From: Pseudomonas viciae
GTDB lineage: Bacteria > Pseudomonadota > Gammaproteobacteria > Pseudomonadales > Pseudomonadaceae
DNA: 64,000 nt
Reading direction: 5' to 3'
Assembly: GCF_004786035.1 (NCBI RefSeq)
Contig: NZ_CP035088.1
Span: 3,818,001 to 3,882,000 of the forward strand
Part shown: one piece after another, positions 33,628-42,224 of the stretch
Numbering within the stretch: position 1 is the stretch's first letter
Layout of the letters: every line of letters begins with the position of its first letter
Program-made: the position numbers and the translations under genes
Notes under the pieces: model-generated
Told to the model about the DNA's origin: nothing
The model's database searches: none
Seen by the model: only the letters and a program-made list of their open reading frames with translations

Positions 33628-36500
33628 CGACGCACCTCGGCTTTCTCGGCATGGCGGCGCTCCTTCAGCAGGCGCCCCTGTTCATCACTGAACGCCTGGT
33701 AGCGTTTCTGCCATTCCGAAGGCTGGCTGACCCGTACGATCTCCACCGCCGTCACCTTGTATTCCGGGCAGTTGGTGGCCCAGTCTGAGTTGTCGGTGGT
33801 GATCACGTTGGCACCCGATTCAGGGAAGTGGAACGTGGTGTAAACCACGCCCGGCGCCACCCGTTCGGTCACTTTCGCCCGCAGTACCGTTTGCCCGGCG
33901 CGGCTGCCGATGCCGACCCAATCGTCTTCGACAATGCCGCGGTTCTCGGCGTCGGTTGGGTGGATTTCCAAGCGGTCTTCCTCGTGCCAGGCCACGTTAT
34001 CGGTACGCCGGGTCTGGGCGCCAACGTTGTACTGGCTGAGGATGCGTCCGGTGGTCAGCAACAGCGGATAGCGGTTGTTGACCTTCTCTTCGGTGGGCAC
34101 ATAGCCGGTGAGCATGAAGCGCCCTTTACCGCGCACGAACTGATCGATGTGCATGGTCGGCGTACCGTCCGGCGCAGCATCGTTGCACGGCCATTGCAGG
34201 CTGCCATGACGCTCCAGTTCGGCGTAGCTGACGCGGCTGAACGTCGGCGTCAGGCTAGCGATTTCATCCATGATTTCCGAGGGGTGGTTGTAGTGCATCT
34301 TGTAGCCCAAGGCATCGGCCAGGGCGATGGTGGCTTCCCAGTCGGCCTTGCCGGCCAACGGGTCCATGACCTTGCGAACCCGGGAGATGCGGCGTTCGGC
34401 GTTGGTAAAGGTGCCGTCCTTCTCCAGGAACGAGCTGCCCGGCAGGAATACGTGGGCGAACTTGGCCGTCTCGTTGAGGAAGATGTCCTGCACCACCACG
34501 CACTCCATGGCGCTCAGGGCGGCAGTCACGTGCTGGGTGTTGGGGTCGCTTTGGGCAATGTCCTCACCCTGGCAATACAGCGCCTTGAAAGTGCCGTCCA
34601 GGGCGGCCTCGAACATGTTCGGAATGCGCAGGCCCGGATCAGGTTGCAAGGTCACGTTCCACGCCTGTTCGAACTGGGCGCGCACCGTTTCGTTGGAAAT
34701 GTGCCGATAGCCCGGCAGCTCGTGGGGGAACGAGCCCATGTCGCAGGAACCCTGCACGTTGTTCTGCCCGCGCAACGGGTTCACCCCGACACCCTCGCGG
34801 CCGATGTTGCCGGTGACCATTGCCAGGTTGGCGATGCCCATCACCGAGGTACTGCCCTGGCTGTGCTCGGTGACACCGAGGCCATAGTAGATGGCCGCGT
34901 TGCCGCCGGTGGCGTAGAGCCGTGCAGCGGCGCGAATCTGCTCGGCGGGCACACCGCACACCGGGCCGAGCACTTCAGGAGAGTTCTCCGCCAGGCTGAC
35001 GAAATCGCGCCAGCGCGCAAAGTCCGCCACCTCGCAGCGCTCCTCGACGAAAGCCTGATCCACCAGCCCTTCGCTGACAATCACATGGGCCAGTGCGTTG
35101 AGCATCGCCACGTTGGTGCCCGGACGCAGTTGCAAGTGCAAGTCGGCGCGGGCGTGGGGCGAATCCACCAGGTCGATACGGCGCGGGTCGATGACAATCA
35201 GCCGTGCGCCCTGACGCAGGCGCCGCTTGAGCTGGGAGCCGAATACCGGGTGCGCATCGGTGGGGTTGGCGCCCATTACCAGGATGACGTCGGCCTTCAT
35301 CACCGAGTCGAAATTCTGGGTACCGGCAGATTCGCCGAGGGTTTGCTTGAGGCCGTAACCGGTCGGCGAATGGCAAACGCGGGCACAGGTGTCGACGTTG
35401 TTGTTGCCAAACGCGGTGCGCACCAGTTTCTGCACCAGATAGGTTTCTTCGTTGGTGCAACGGCTGGAGGTGATGCCGCCGATGGAGTCGCGTCCGTACT
35501 TCAGCTGGATGCGCCGCAGCTCGCTGGCGGCGTAAGTCACCGCCTCTTCCCAGCTGACTTCTTGCCACGGGTCGCTGATGTGCTTGCGGATCATCGGCTT
35601 GGTGATGCGGTCCGGGTGAGTCGCGTAGCCCCAGGCGAAACGGCCCTTGACGCAGGAGTGGCCATGGTTGGCCTGACCGTTTTTGTCCGGGACCATGCGC
35701 ACCAGTTGCTCGCCTTTCATTTCGGCGCGGAACGAACAACCCACGCCGCAGTAGGCACACGTGGTGATGACGCTGCGCTCCGGCTGGCCGATCTGCACGA
35801 CACTCTTGTCGATCAGCGTCGCGGTCGGGCACGCCTGCACGCAAGCGCCGCAGGAGACGCATTCGGAGTCGAGGAAATTGTCACCGCCGGCCGCTGCCAC
35901 ACGGGAGTCGAAACCGCGCCCGGTGATGGTCAGGGCGAAAGTGCCCTGGATTTCCTCGCAAGCACGCACGCAACGGTTGCAGACGATGCACTTGCTCGGG
36001 TCGTATTCAAAATAGGGGTTGGAAACGTCCTTGGTTTCAGCCAGGTGATTGGCGCCTTCGTAGCCGTAGCGCACTTCGCGAAGGCCCACCTGCCCCGCCA
36101 CGGTCTGCAACTCGCAATTGCCGTTGGCCGCGCACGTCAGGCAGTCCAGCGGGTGGTCGGAGATGTACAGCTCCATCACGTTGCGCCGCAGATCGGCGAG
36201 CTTGGAGGTCTGGGTGCGCACCACCATGCCCTCGGTCACTGGCGTGGTGCAGGAGGCCGGATAGCCGCGCATGCCGTCGATCTCCACCAGGCACATGCGG
36301 CAGGAGCCGAACGCCTCCAGGCTGTCGGTGGCACAGAGTTTCGGGATGGTGGTGCCGAGCAACGCTGCGGCGCGCATCACCGAGGTGCCGGAGGCGACGC
36401 TGATTTCGCGCCCGTCGATGGTCAGGCTGACCTGCACGTCGCTCTCACGAGCCGGGGTGCCGAGGTCGATATCGCTGCTGGGGTCGAAGATGTTGATCAT
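33624..36500 (-). CDS. fdsA: NAD-dependent formate dehydrogenase alpha (catalytic) subunit
   Basis: A 958-residue catalytic subunit oxidising formate to CO2 in the cytoplasm. In order: an N-terminal 2Fe-2S domain (FGSCRMCLVEIDG, residues about 57-84), a His-Cys3 cluster (HPLDCLTCAANGNC), two 4Fe-4S motifs (CIVCNRCVRAC near 171-181; CVSCGACVQAC near 214-224), then the 4Fe-4S motif CAYCGVGC near 248-255 and the bis-MGD molybdopterin domain. The Mo ligand is Cys376 in TCARVCHSPTGYG, with the conserved His next to it, so this is a Cys rather than selenocysteine enzyme. The C-terminal domain includes RILSQYNVGAQTRR. It overlaps fdsB and fdsD by four bases each. Confidence 0.96.
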   Translation of the reverse strand: MINIFDPSSDIDLGTPARESDVQVSLTIDGREISVASGTSVMRAAALLGTTIPKLCATDSLEAFGSCRMCLVEIDGMRGYPASCTTPVTEGMVVRTQTSKLADLRRNVMELYISDHPLDCLTCAANGNCELQTVAGQVGLREVRYGYEGANHLAETKDVSNPYFEYDPSKCIVCNRCVRACEEIQGTFALTITGRGFDSRVAAAGGDNFLDSECVSCGACVQACPTATLIDKSVVQIGQPERSVITTCAYCGVGCSFRAEMKGEQLVRMVPDKNGQANHGHSCVKGRFAWGYATHPDRITKPMIRKHISDPWQEVSWEEAVTYAASELRRIQLKYGRDSIGGITSSRCTNEETYLVQKLVRTAFGNNNVDTCARVCHSPTGYGLKQTLGESAGTQNFDSVMKADVILVMGANPTDAHPVFGSQLKRRLRQGARLIVIDPRRIDLVDSPHARADLHLQLRPGTNVAMLNALAHVIVSEGLVDQAFVEERCEVADFARWRDFVSLAENSPEVLGPVCGVPAEQIRAAARLYATGGNAAIYYGLGVTEHSQGSTSVMGIANLAMVTGNIGREGVGVNPLRGQNNVQGSCDMGSFPHELPGYRHISNETVRAQFEQAWNVTLQPDPGLRIPNMFEAALDGTFKALYCQGEDIAQSDPNTQHVTAALSAMECVVVQDIFLNETAKFAHVFLPGSSFLEKDGTFTNAERRISRVRKVMDPLAGKADWEATIALADALGYKMHYNHPSEIMDEIASLTPTFSRVSYAELERHGSLQWPCNDAAPDGTPTMHIDQFVRGKGRFMLTGYVPTEEKVNNRYPLLLTTGRILSQYNVGAQTRRTDNVAWHEEDRLEIHPTDAENRGIVEDDWVGIGSRAGQTVLRAKVTERVAPGVVYTTFHFPESGANVITTDNSDWATNCPEYKVTAVEIVRVSQPSEWQKRYQAFSDEQGRLLKERRHAEKAEVRR

Positions 36501-38056
36501 TGGTCGGCCTCCGTGGTCGCCAGACCGAAGTCGGCGGGGAAATACTTCAGGGCACTGGCGACCGGATAGGAAGTCATCCCACCGAGGGCACAGAGCGAGC
36601 CGTATTGCAGGGTGTCGCAGAGATCCTTGAGCAGCAGGACCTGTTCCTCACGGGCAGCGGCGTCGGTGCTGGCCATCAAGCGGTCCACCGCTTCGACGCC
36701 ACGGGTAGAACCTATCCGGCAGGGCGTGCACTTGCCGCACGACTCTTCGGCGCAGAACTGCAAGGCGAAACGAGCCATGTGGGCCATGTCCAGAGTGTCG
36801 TCGGCGACCACCACACCACCGTGGCCGAGCATCGCGCCCATGGCGGCGAACGCCTCGTAGTCCAGCGGTGTATCGAATTGCGCCGGAGGCACCCAGGCAC
36901 CCAACGGTCCGCCGACTTGCGCGGCTTTCAGCGGTCGACCGCTGGCGGTTCCGCCACCATAGCCTTCCACCAACTCGCGCAGGCTCAGGCCGAAAGCGCG
37001 CTCCACCAGGCCGCCGTGACGGACGTTGCCGGCCAGTTGGAACGGCATCGTGCCCAGGGAACGACCCATGCCGAAGTCGCGGTAGAACTGCGCGCCCTTC
37101 TCCATGATCACCGGCACCGAGGCCAGGGTCACCACGTTGTGAACCAGCGTAGGCAGCCCGAACAGGCCTTGAATGGCGGGCAACGGTGGCTTGGCGCGAA
37201 CCGTGCCGCGCTTGCCCTCGAGGGATTCGAGCAGTGCGGTTTCTTCGCCACAGATATAGGCGCCGGCACCCACGCGAACGTCAATATCGAAGGCGCAGCC
37301 GCTACCGCTCACGTTCGCGCCGAGATAACCGGCGTCACGGGCGATGCGCAAGGCATCGTTCAAAGTACTGATGGCGTCCGGGTATTCCGAACGCACGTAG
37401 ATGTAACCCATCGTCGCGCCTACGGCGATACCGGCGATGATCATGCCTTCGATCAGCAGGAAGGGGTCGCCTTCCATCAGCATGCGGTCGGCGAAGGTGC
37501 CGGAGTCGCCCTCATCGGCATTACAGACCACATACTTCTGTGGCCCCACGGCATCGCGCACGGTGCGCCACTTGATGCCCGCCGGGAACGCCGCACCGCC
37601 CCGGCCACGCAGGCCGGAATCGAGCACGCTGGCGACCACCTCCGCACCGTCCATCTGGATAGCCCGAGCCAGGCCCAGAAAGCCGCCCTGGGCTCGGTAA
37701 TCGTCCAGGGACAACGGCTGGGTAATGCCGGCGCGGGCGAACAGCAGACGCTGCTGACTCTTGAGATAGGGAATTTCCTCCACCGGCCCCAAGGCCAACG
37801 GGTGGCTGGCCGGATCGCCGATCAGGGCGTCCAGCAGGCTTGGCACGTCTTGCGGCGTAACGGGACCGAAACCGAGCCGGACGCCAGCGCTTTCCAGCTC
37901 CACCAGCGGCTCCAGCCAATAGAGGCCACGGGAAGAGGTGCGGCGCAGGTCCAGCGGCAGTTGCCGACGTTCGGCCTCACGCACCAGCGCAACGGCCACC
38001 TTGTCCGCGCCCACGGCACGGGCCACCGAATCGCGAGGGATATAGAGCGTCAGCAT
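36497..38056 (-). CDS. fdsB: NAD-dependent formate dehydrogenase beta subunit (NuoF-like)
   Basis: A 519-residue diaphorase subunit. An N-terminal thioredoxin-like region (about residues 1-110) is followed by SGLRGRGGAAFPAGIKW (NADH/FMN site), VVCNADEGDSGTFADRMLMEGDPFLLIEGM, GAGAYICGEETALLESLEGKRG and the 4Fe-4S motif ESCGKCTPCRIGSTRGVE. It passes electrons from the alpha subunit to NAD. It overlaps fdsG at its start by seven bases and fdsA at its end by four. An order of fdsG-fdsB-fdsA-fdsD is standard. Confidence 0.95.
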   Translation of the reverse strand: MLTLYIPRDSVARAVGADKVAVALVREAERRQLPLDLRRTSSRGLYWLEPLVELESAGVRLGFGPVTPQDVPSLLDALIGDPASHPLALGPVEEIPYLKSQQRLLFARAGITQPLSLDDYRAQGGFLGLARAIQMDGAEVVASVLDSGLRGRGGAAFPAGIKWRTVRDAVGPQKYVVCNADEGDSGTFADRMLMEGDPFLLIEGMIIAGIAVGATMGYIYVRSEYPDAISTLNDALRIARDAGYLGANVSGSGCAFDIDVRVGAGAYICGEETALLESLEGKRGTVRAKPPLPAIQGLFGLPTLVHNVVTLASVPVIMEKGAQFYRDFGMGRSLGTMPFQLAGNVRHGGLVERAFGLSLRELVEGYGGGTASGRPLKAAQVGGPLGAWVPPAQFDTPLDYEAFAAMGAMLGHGGVVVADDTLDMAHMARFALQFCAEESCGKCTPCRIGSTRGVEAVDRLMASTDAAAREEQVLLLKDLCDTLQYGSLCALGGMTSYPVASALKYFPADFGLATTEADQ

Positions 38057-38532
38057 GCCCCATCCTCCATGCAGCCATTCACCAGCTCGCGCAGGCGTTC
38101 GGGCGTGAGCCGGGCATGCAGCTCACCGTCCAGCTCCAGGGCTGGCGAGCAGACGCAAGCGCCCAGGCAATACACCGGCCGCAAGCTGATGCTGCCATCG
38201 GCACTGGTGCCATGGTCATCCAATGCCAGTTGCTCGCGCAACTGCGCAGCCAGGCGCTCGGCGCCCATGCTCTGGCACGACTCGGCCCGGCACAGGCGCA
38301 GGGTATGGCGTGCGGGCGGCGTGGTGCGGAAGTCATGGTAGAAGCTGATTACGCCGCGCACTTCAGCCTGGCTGAGGTTGAGGGCATGGGCGATTTCCGG
38401 GACGGCGACGTCGGGGACGTACCCGCAGCCTTCCTGGATGGCGTGGAGAATCGGCAACAAGGCACCGGGGGTGTCCTTTTCGCGCGCCAATACGCTGTGA
38501 ATCAGAGGCAGGTGAAGCGTCTCATCGGGCAT
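38050..38532 (-). CDS. fdsG: NAD-dependent formate dehydrogenase gamma subunit (NuoE-like)
   Basis: A 160-residue 2Fe-2S protein. HAIQEGCGYVPDVAVPEIAHALNLSQAEVRGVISFYHDF is the NuoE-type helical region, and the cluster ligands are CRAESCQSMGAE and VYCLGACVCSPALELDG. ATG 38532 is chosen because GAGG lies about six bases upstream; ATG 38547 lacks such a site. It is the first gene of the fds operon. Hairpins lie in the leader upstream. The fdhD sulfurtransferase gene is not in view. Confidence 0.92.
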   Translation of the reverse strand: MPDETLHLPLIHSVLAREKDTPGALLPILHAIQEGCGYVPDVAVPEIAHALNLSQAEVRGVISFYHDFRTTPPARHTLRLCRAESCQSMGAERLAAQLREQLALDDHGTSADGSISLRPVYCLGACVCSPALELDGELHARLTPERLRELVNGCMEDGAC

Positions 38533-38913
38533 AAAATACCTCGGCATCTCGAACGCTACCGCTATAGCGGCAGCCGTCCGGAGTCTTGGCTGCGGCGTCC
38601 GGCCCACGTCACGGTAGCGTGGCACATCCGATCGCCATTCTCGCTCTCCGGCCAGGTGTCTTTGGCGCACCTGGTCCGGGGCATCTTCACAGCTTGCCAC
38701 TCCCGGGGGTTGGCGATTGCACGTGGACGACTAAACGTGTCCTGAAAGCGACTTGGGGTGAAAAGTCGTCCTGCGCGCGACGGAACGAAATTCACTACTG
38801 ATTGTAGGCTACCTACAGGGCGATGACGGGGTGCTTTCGGCCAAGCGCATTCGGTCCACCCAAGACGCGTGAGTTAAGATGATGAACCGATCCAATCAAG
38901 GAAGATCACGATA
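38533..38913. other. 381-base intergenic region between fdsG and the alpha/beta hydrolase gene
   Basis: No gene seen. Near fdsG it holds a perfect 12-base palindrome CCGCTATAGCGG (38559-38570), a stem GCAGCC/GGCTGC (38570-38593) and a stronger stem CCAGGTG/CACCTGG (38652-38674). On the minus strand these would lie in the fds leader. I could not match them to the molybdenum-cofactor riboswitch pattern. The right-hand 200 bases should carry the hydrolase promoter; nothing clear stands out. Confidence 0.5.
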
Positions 38914-39954
38914 TTGAAAACAGCTCTCGGCGCACTGCTCCTGATCTGCCTGACCACCCGCGCATTCGCAGACAATAGCCCTATCGGCTTCCAGGCTTCT
39001 ACGCTGCCAGACCCGCATAATGACCGCCCGTTGGAAATGGTGGTCTGGTATCCCAGTGCAACCACCGCCACACCGCAGTTGATCGCCGACAATCCGGTGT
39101 TTGTCAGTGCCCTGGCCGTGCGCAACGCACCACCGGCTGCTGGCGAGCATCCATTGGTGGTGCTCTCCCACGGTTACGGGGGAAATTGGCGAAACCAGAC
39201 GTGGCTGGCCAGTGCATTGGCCCATAAGGGTTACATCGTCGCGGCGGTCAACCACCCCGGCACCACCAGCCAGGACCGCAGCCCTCAAGCCGCGGCGCAG
39301 TTATGGCGGCGGCCCGCCGACCTCAGCCGCGCCATCGACGCGGTCATGGCTCAGCCGGAACAATTTGGTGTGGTCGCAAAACCTCGAATTGCAGCAGTGG
39401 GCCATTCACTTGGCGGCTGGACCATCCTGGAAATCGCCGGCGCACGTTTCGATCCCAACCGTTTTGCCCAGGACTGCCAGGCCCACCCGAAGTTGGCCAG
39501 TTGCACCGTTTACCAACTGATGAACCCCGAAGGCAGCACAGAATCGAAGGCGCGGATGGGCGCGGATTTGAGCGACAAACGCGTCACCGCCGTTGTTTCA
39601 TTGGACCTGGGCCTGTCACGCGGGCTGACCGATGCGAGCCTTGCGGCGCTGCCGGTCCCGGCACTGGTGATTGCGGCGGGTGTGCCGTCTAAGGAGCTTC
39701 CCGCGCAGATGGAGTCGGCAAACTTGGCCAAACGCCTGCCCCCAGCGTCGACGCGCTACGTCGAGATCAGCGATGCCAGCCATTTCAGTTTCATGGCGCA
39801 GTGCAAACCCGGCGGGGCGGCGTTGATCGAAGAGAACACGCCAGGCGATGGCATGATTTGCGCGGATGGCGACGGCGCTCGCCCACGTGACGTGATCCAG
39901 CAACAGATTGCCTCGCTGGTCAGCGAGTTTCTGGCGGGGCCACCGCCCCACTGA
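38914..39954 (+). CDS. Secreted alpha/beta hydrolase (dienelactone / PAF-acetylhydrolase-like)
   Basis: A 346-residue exported hydrolase. The signal peptide MKTALGALLLICLTTRAFA begins with a TTG codon, nine bases after AAGGAAG. VVLSHGYGGN is the oxyanion-hole strand, AAVGHSLGGWTILE the nucleophile elbow (Ser in GHSLGG), and YVEISDASHFSFMAQC holds the catalytic His. Cys pairs in the middle (FAQDCQAHPKLASC) suit the periplasm. The family acts on short lipids or lactones; the substrate is unknown. It stands alone on the plus strand. Confidence 0.8.
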   Translation: MKTALGALLLICLTTRAFADNSPIGFQASTLPDPHNDRPLEMVVWYPSATTATPQLIADNPVFVSALAVRNAPPAAGEHPLVVLSHGYGGNWRNQTWLASALAHKGYIVAAVNHPGTTSQDRSPQAAAQLWRRPADLSRAIDAVMAQPEQFGVVAKPRIAAVGHSLGGWTILEIAGARFDPNRFAQDCQAHPKLASCTVYQLMNPEGSTESKARMGADLSDKRVTAVVSLDLGLSRGLTDASLAALPVPALVIAAGVPSKELPAQMESANLAKRLPPASTRYVEISDASHFSFMAQCKPGGAALIEENTPGDGMICADGDGARPRDVIQQQIASLVSEFLAGPPPH

Positions 39955-40077
39955 AGGGGATGATTTTATTAACGGTTGCACGTCGAGGTTGCCGGTGGTC
40001 GCCAAGGTTGCCGCCGGAACCGCTGTCGCGCCAGTGCAACCTGTCAGCTCAACTGACTGGGAGTGACAGCTGTGCAG

Positions 40078-40725
40078 TTAGCAGACGCTCACTGCAACAC
40101 CTGGATTATCTTCATCGCGTAAGGCAACGACCGCCAACGACGCAATCCAGATCACCGAAACCCCGTAATTGAGCCGCTGGTACAGGCCGAACAAGCGACC
40201 GTCGGCCAATGCCGTCGCCATCAGCATAACGGTCACGATGGCCAGGATGACGCAGATCGCCGAGAACATGGCGAACCTGGACGACAGCAGCCGCTTGCCG
40301 ACAAGCGTCCACAATACCCCCGCCAGGGTAAGCGAGATGAACATCACCAACCCCGCAAGATTGTGGTTCTGCTGCGAGACCGACGGTTGAACCGGCGCAC
40401 AGCCCTGATCGCAGGAAAAATAGCCGGTCGCGAAGCTTGCCAAACCATGGACGAGAATCAGTGTTGCGCTAATCAAGGCCAACCGCGATGCCTTGAACCG
40501 CCGCGCCACGCCTATGGCGAAGAGCACGAACATCACACCCAGCGGAAAATTGTTCACCCAGGCAGAGAAGCCGTGGGTGGGCGCTCCCAGAGCACCCAGT
40601 TGGCTCATGGCTTGATCCAGATGGCTATAGCCCGGATAGGCTCGCGCAGTCAGCGCAACCCCCAAAAACAGCCAGAGCGGAATAAGTAACCCCACCCCCA
40701 GCAAAGCCCGATCCATGGTTTTCAT
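40078..40725 (-). CDS. DUF998-type integral membrane protein
   Basis: A 215-residue protein with six hydrophobic segments. YPGYSHLDQAMSQLGALGAPTHGFSAWVNNFPLG after the first helix, and FATGYFSCDQGCAPVQPSVSQQNHNLAG between helices 3 and 4, are typical of DUF998. Function unknown. GGGAG precedes the start. It is 78 bases downstream of the cytochrome b561 gene on the same strand and may share its transcript. Confidence 0.78.
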   Translation of the reverse strand: MKTMDRALLGVGLLIPLWLFLGVALTARAYPGYSHLDQAMSQLGALGAPTHGFSAWVNNFPLGVMFVLFAIGVARRFKASRLALISATLILVHGLASFATGYFSCDQGCAPVQPSVSQQNHNLAGLVMFISLTLAGVLWTLVGKRLLSSRFAMFSAICVILAIVTVMLMATALADGRLFGLYQRLNYGVSVIWIASLAVVALRDEDNPGVAVSVC

Positions 40726-40803
40726 GTTGCAACGCTCCCTGTTGTTGTGATGTCCGTTTACACGTGAAGCGAAATCCGCTCGCTACCAAGCAGCATTCTC
40801 CCT

Positions 40804-41355
40804 TCAAGATCGATTTCGTCTCGGCAATAACCGCGCAAGGGTATCATCACCCACCCAATAATGATGGAACAAACCGGCCGCCGCATGCAGGCCGATCAAC
40901 CAGTAACCGCTGGTGCCGAGCAGCTCATGCCAATATTTCAACTGCTTGGCCAGGTCAGGATCCACCGTCACGGGAGCCGGCAGGAAGAAGCCGAAATACG
41001 GCATCGGTTTACCCCCAGCGGCCAGCATCAGCCAAGCCAGCACCGGGGTCGCGATCATCAGGCCATACAGCGCCAGGTGCATCAGGTGCGCAAGGCCGGT
41101 CTGCCAGGTCGGTGGCGCGGGCGTGATGGGCGGGCGCGGCGTGAGGCGTCCTAACAGGCGAACCCATACCAGCGCAAAGATGCTCAGGCCGAACACCCCG
41201 TGCAACCCTAGAAACAGACTTCGCGCGTTGCTGCCACGGGGCAGCAAGCCTTTGATCTCGATGCACGCGTACACGCCGACAAACAGCACGAGCATCAGCC
41301 AATGCAAAGTCATCGACAATTTTCCATAACGGTTTACGGCAATATCGCGGGTCAT
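40804..41355 (-). CDS. Cytochrome b561
   Basis: A 183-residue di-heme b-type cytochrome with four membrane helices. Likely heme His residues: SMTLHWLMLVLF (helix 1), LFLGLHGVFGLS (helix 2), LAHLMHLALYGLM (helix 3) and LIGLHAAAGLFHHYW (helix 4). The family moves electrons between quinol and superoxide or other acceptors in the inner membrane. GAGG precedes the start. It diverges from the hemolysin-family gene cluster, and the paired boxes at 41449-41497 lie between them, so it may also be under that two-component system. Confidence 0.88.
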   Translation of the reverse strand: MTRDIAVNRYGKLSMTLHWLMLVLFVGVYACIEIKGLLPRGSNARSLFLGLHGVFGLSIFALVWVRLLGRLTPRPPITPAPPTWQTGLAHLMHLALYGLMIATPVLAWLMLAAGGKPMPYFGFFLPAPVTVDPDLAKQLKYWHELLGTSGYWLIGLHAAAGLFHHYWVGDDTLARLLPRRNRS

Positions 41356-41448
41356 AGCGCGCCTCGTGAAAGTTTGAGCGACCGTCGAATCATTCGACTG
41401 CCTTGATCCTGGAGTTGCGAATCGACGTCGCCAGCCTGCCGTTAAAGT

Positions 41449-41497
41449 CTTAAGGCAATCTGAAGAGCGAGTTTCTTCACCTTCAGACTTCGTTAAG
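41449..41497. promoter_or_regulatory. Symmetric pair of PmrA/BqsR-like boxes upstream of the seven-gene cluster
   Basis: CTTAAG-GCAAT-CTGAAG (41449-41465) is a direct hexamer repeat of the sort bound by OmpR-type regulators of the PmrA/QseB/BqsR group. After 15 bases its mirror image occurs: CTTCAG-ACTTC-GTTAAG (41481-41497), which on the minus strand reads CTTAAC-GAAGT-CTGAAG. A GATACT -10-like element lies at 41508, so the second box covers the -35 area of the cluster. The likely binder is the regulator encoded at 45816. Confidence 0.65.
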
Positions 41498-41546
41498 AAA
41501 TGCCTCGGATACTCCTCCCCAATCCATTAAGGGAGGCGTTCTGCCC

Positions 41547-42224
41547 ATGCCCATTGTCAACTGGAACATCCCCCTGCCCTTGCACTTCGACCAAGCCGAG
41601 GCGCCGCAGATGATCCTGTCCGCAGCCCTGCCGGACGACGTGCAGCGGCCGTCGTTCGAAGCGTTTATCCAGCAGCGTTTTCGCAAGGCCCACGGCGCCG
41701 ACATCCGGCATTTCATGCCGCAGCTGTTTGGCTTGAGCAACGCTGACCACGGGCTCTGTGCCGTGGCCGGGGTGCGCATGGCCAATGACGAATCCCTGTT
41801 TCTGGAGCGCTACCTGGACGAGCCGATCGAGCCCCTGATCGGCGCCGCCGCGGGGCATCCGGTGGATCGCGCCGGGATCGTCGAAGTCGGCAACCTTGCC
41901 GCCAGCGACACCGGCAGCGCTCGGCTGAGCATCATCGCCATCACTTATCTATTGGCCATGGGTGGCCTGGAATGGGTGGCCTTCACCGGCAACATCGGCT
42001 TGGTCAACAGCTTCCACCGGCTCGGCTTGAAACCCGTGACGTTGTGCGCCGCCGACCCGGCGCGGTTGGGCGATGAACGCCACAGCTGGGGCAGCTACTA
42101 CGAAAGTAAACCCTGGGTACACGTGGGCAATATCCGCGCAGGTTTCATTCACTTGCGCAACATCGGCCTGTTCACCCGACTGGGCTTGCCAGCCTCCCTG
42201 GAGGACACCTGTCATGTCGCCTGA
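41547..42224 (+). CDS. Thermostable-hemolysin-family (GNAT-like) protein
   Basis: A 225-residue protein matching the thermostable hemolysin family: FEAFIQQRFRKAHGADIRHFMPQLFGL, then LFLERYLDEPIE and VDRAGIVEVGNLAASDTGSARLSIIAITYLL. No signal peptide. The layout (ERYLDEPIE, then E-V-NLA, then a helix and a late strand) resembles GNAT-fold acyl transferases, including autoinducer-synthase-like proteins, so it may transfer an acyl group rather than lyse cells; this is inference. GGGAGG precedes the ATG. It is the first gene of a seven-gene overlapping unit and is downstream of the paired OmpR-type boxes. Confidence 0.8.
   Translation: MPIVNWNIPLPLHFDQAEAPQMILSAALPDDVQRPSFEAFIQQRFRKAHGADIRHFMPQLFGLSNADHGLCAVAGVRMANDESLFLERYLDEPIEPLIGAAAGHPVDRAGIVEVGNLAASDTGSARLSIIAITYLLAMGGLEWVAFTGNIGLVNSFHRLGLKPVTLCAADPARLGDERHSWGSYYESKPWVHVGNIRAGFIHLRNIGLFTRLGLPASLEDTCHVA

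Noticed and set aside
33624..36500. Selenocysteine formate dehydrogenase
   Set aside because: The metal-ligand position is Cys (ARVCHSPT) and there is no in-frame TGA.
33828..36569. A 913-codon open frame opposite fdsA
   Set aside because: It is the antisense shadow of a high-GC gene: fdsA has all cofactor motifs, while the opposite frame is low-complexity His/Ala/Gly-rich with no family features or ribosome-binding site.
36500..38341. A 613-codon open frame opposite fdsB/fdsG
   Set aside because: Same reason: antisense to clear NuoF/NuoE-like genes, with a repetitive composition and no recognisable domain.
38533..38700. Molybdenum-cofactor riboswitch in the fds leader
   Set aside because: Stems are present but I could not find the conserved Moco-RNA core; kept only as an unexplained structured leader.
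41547..42224. A secreted hemolysin toxin
   Set aside because: No signal peptide and no secretion genes; sequence character and context favour a cytoplasmic GNAT-like enzyme.
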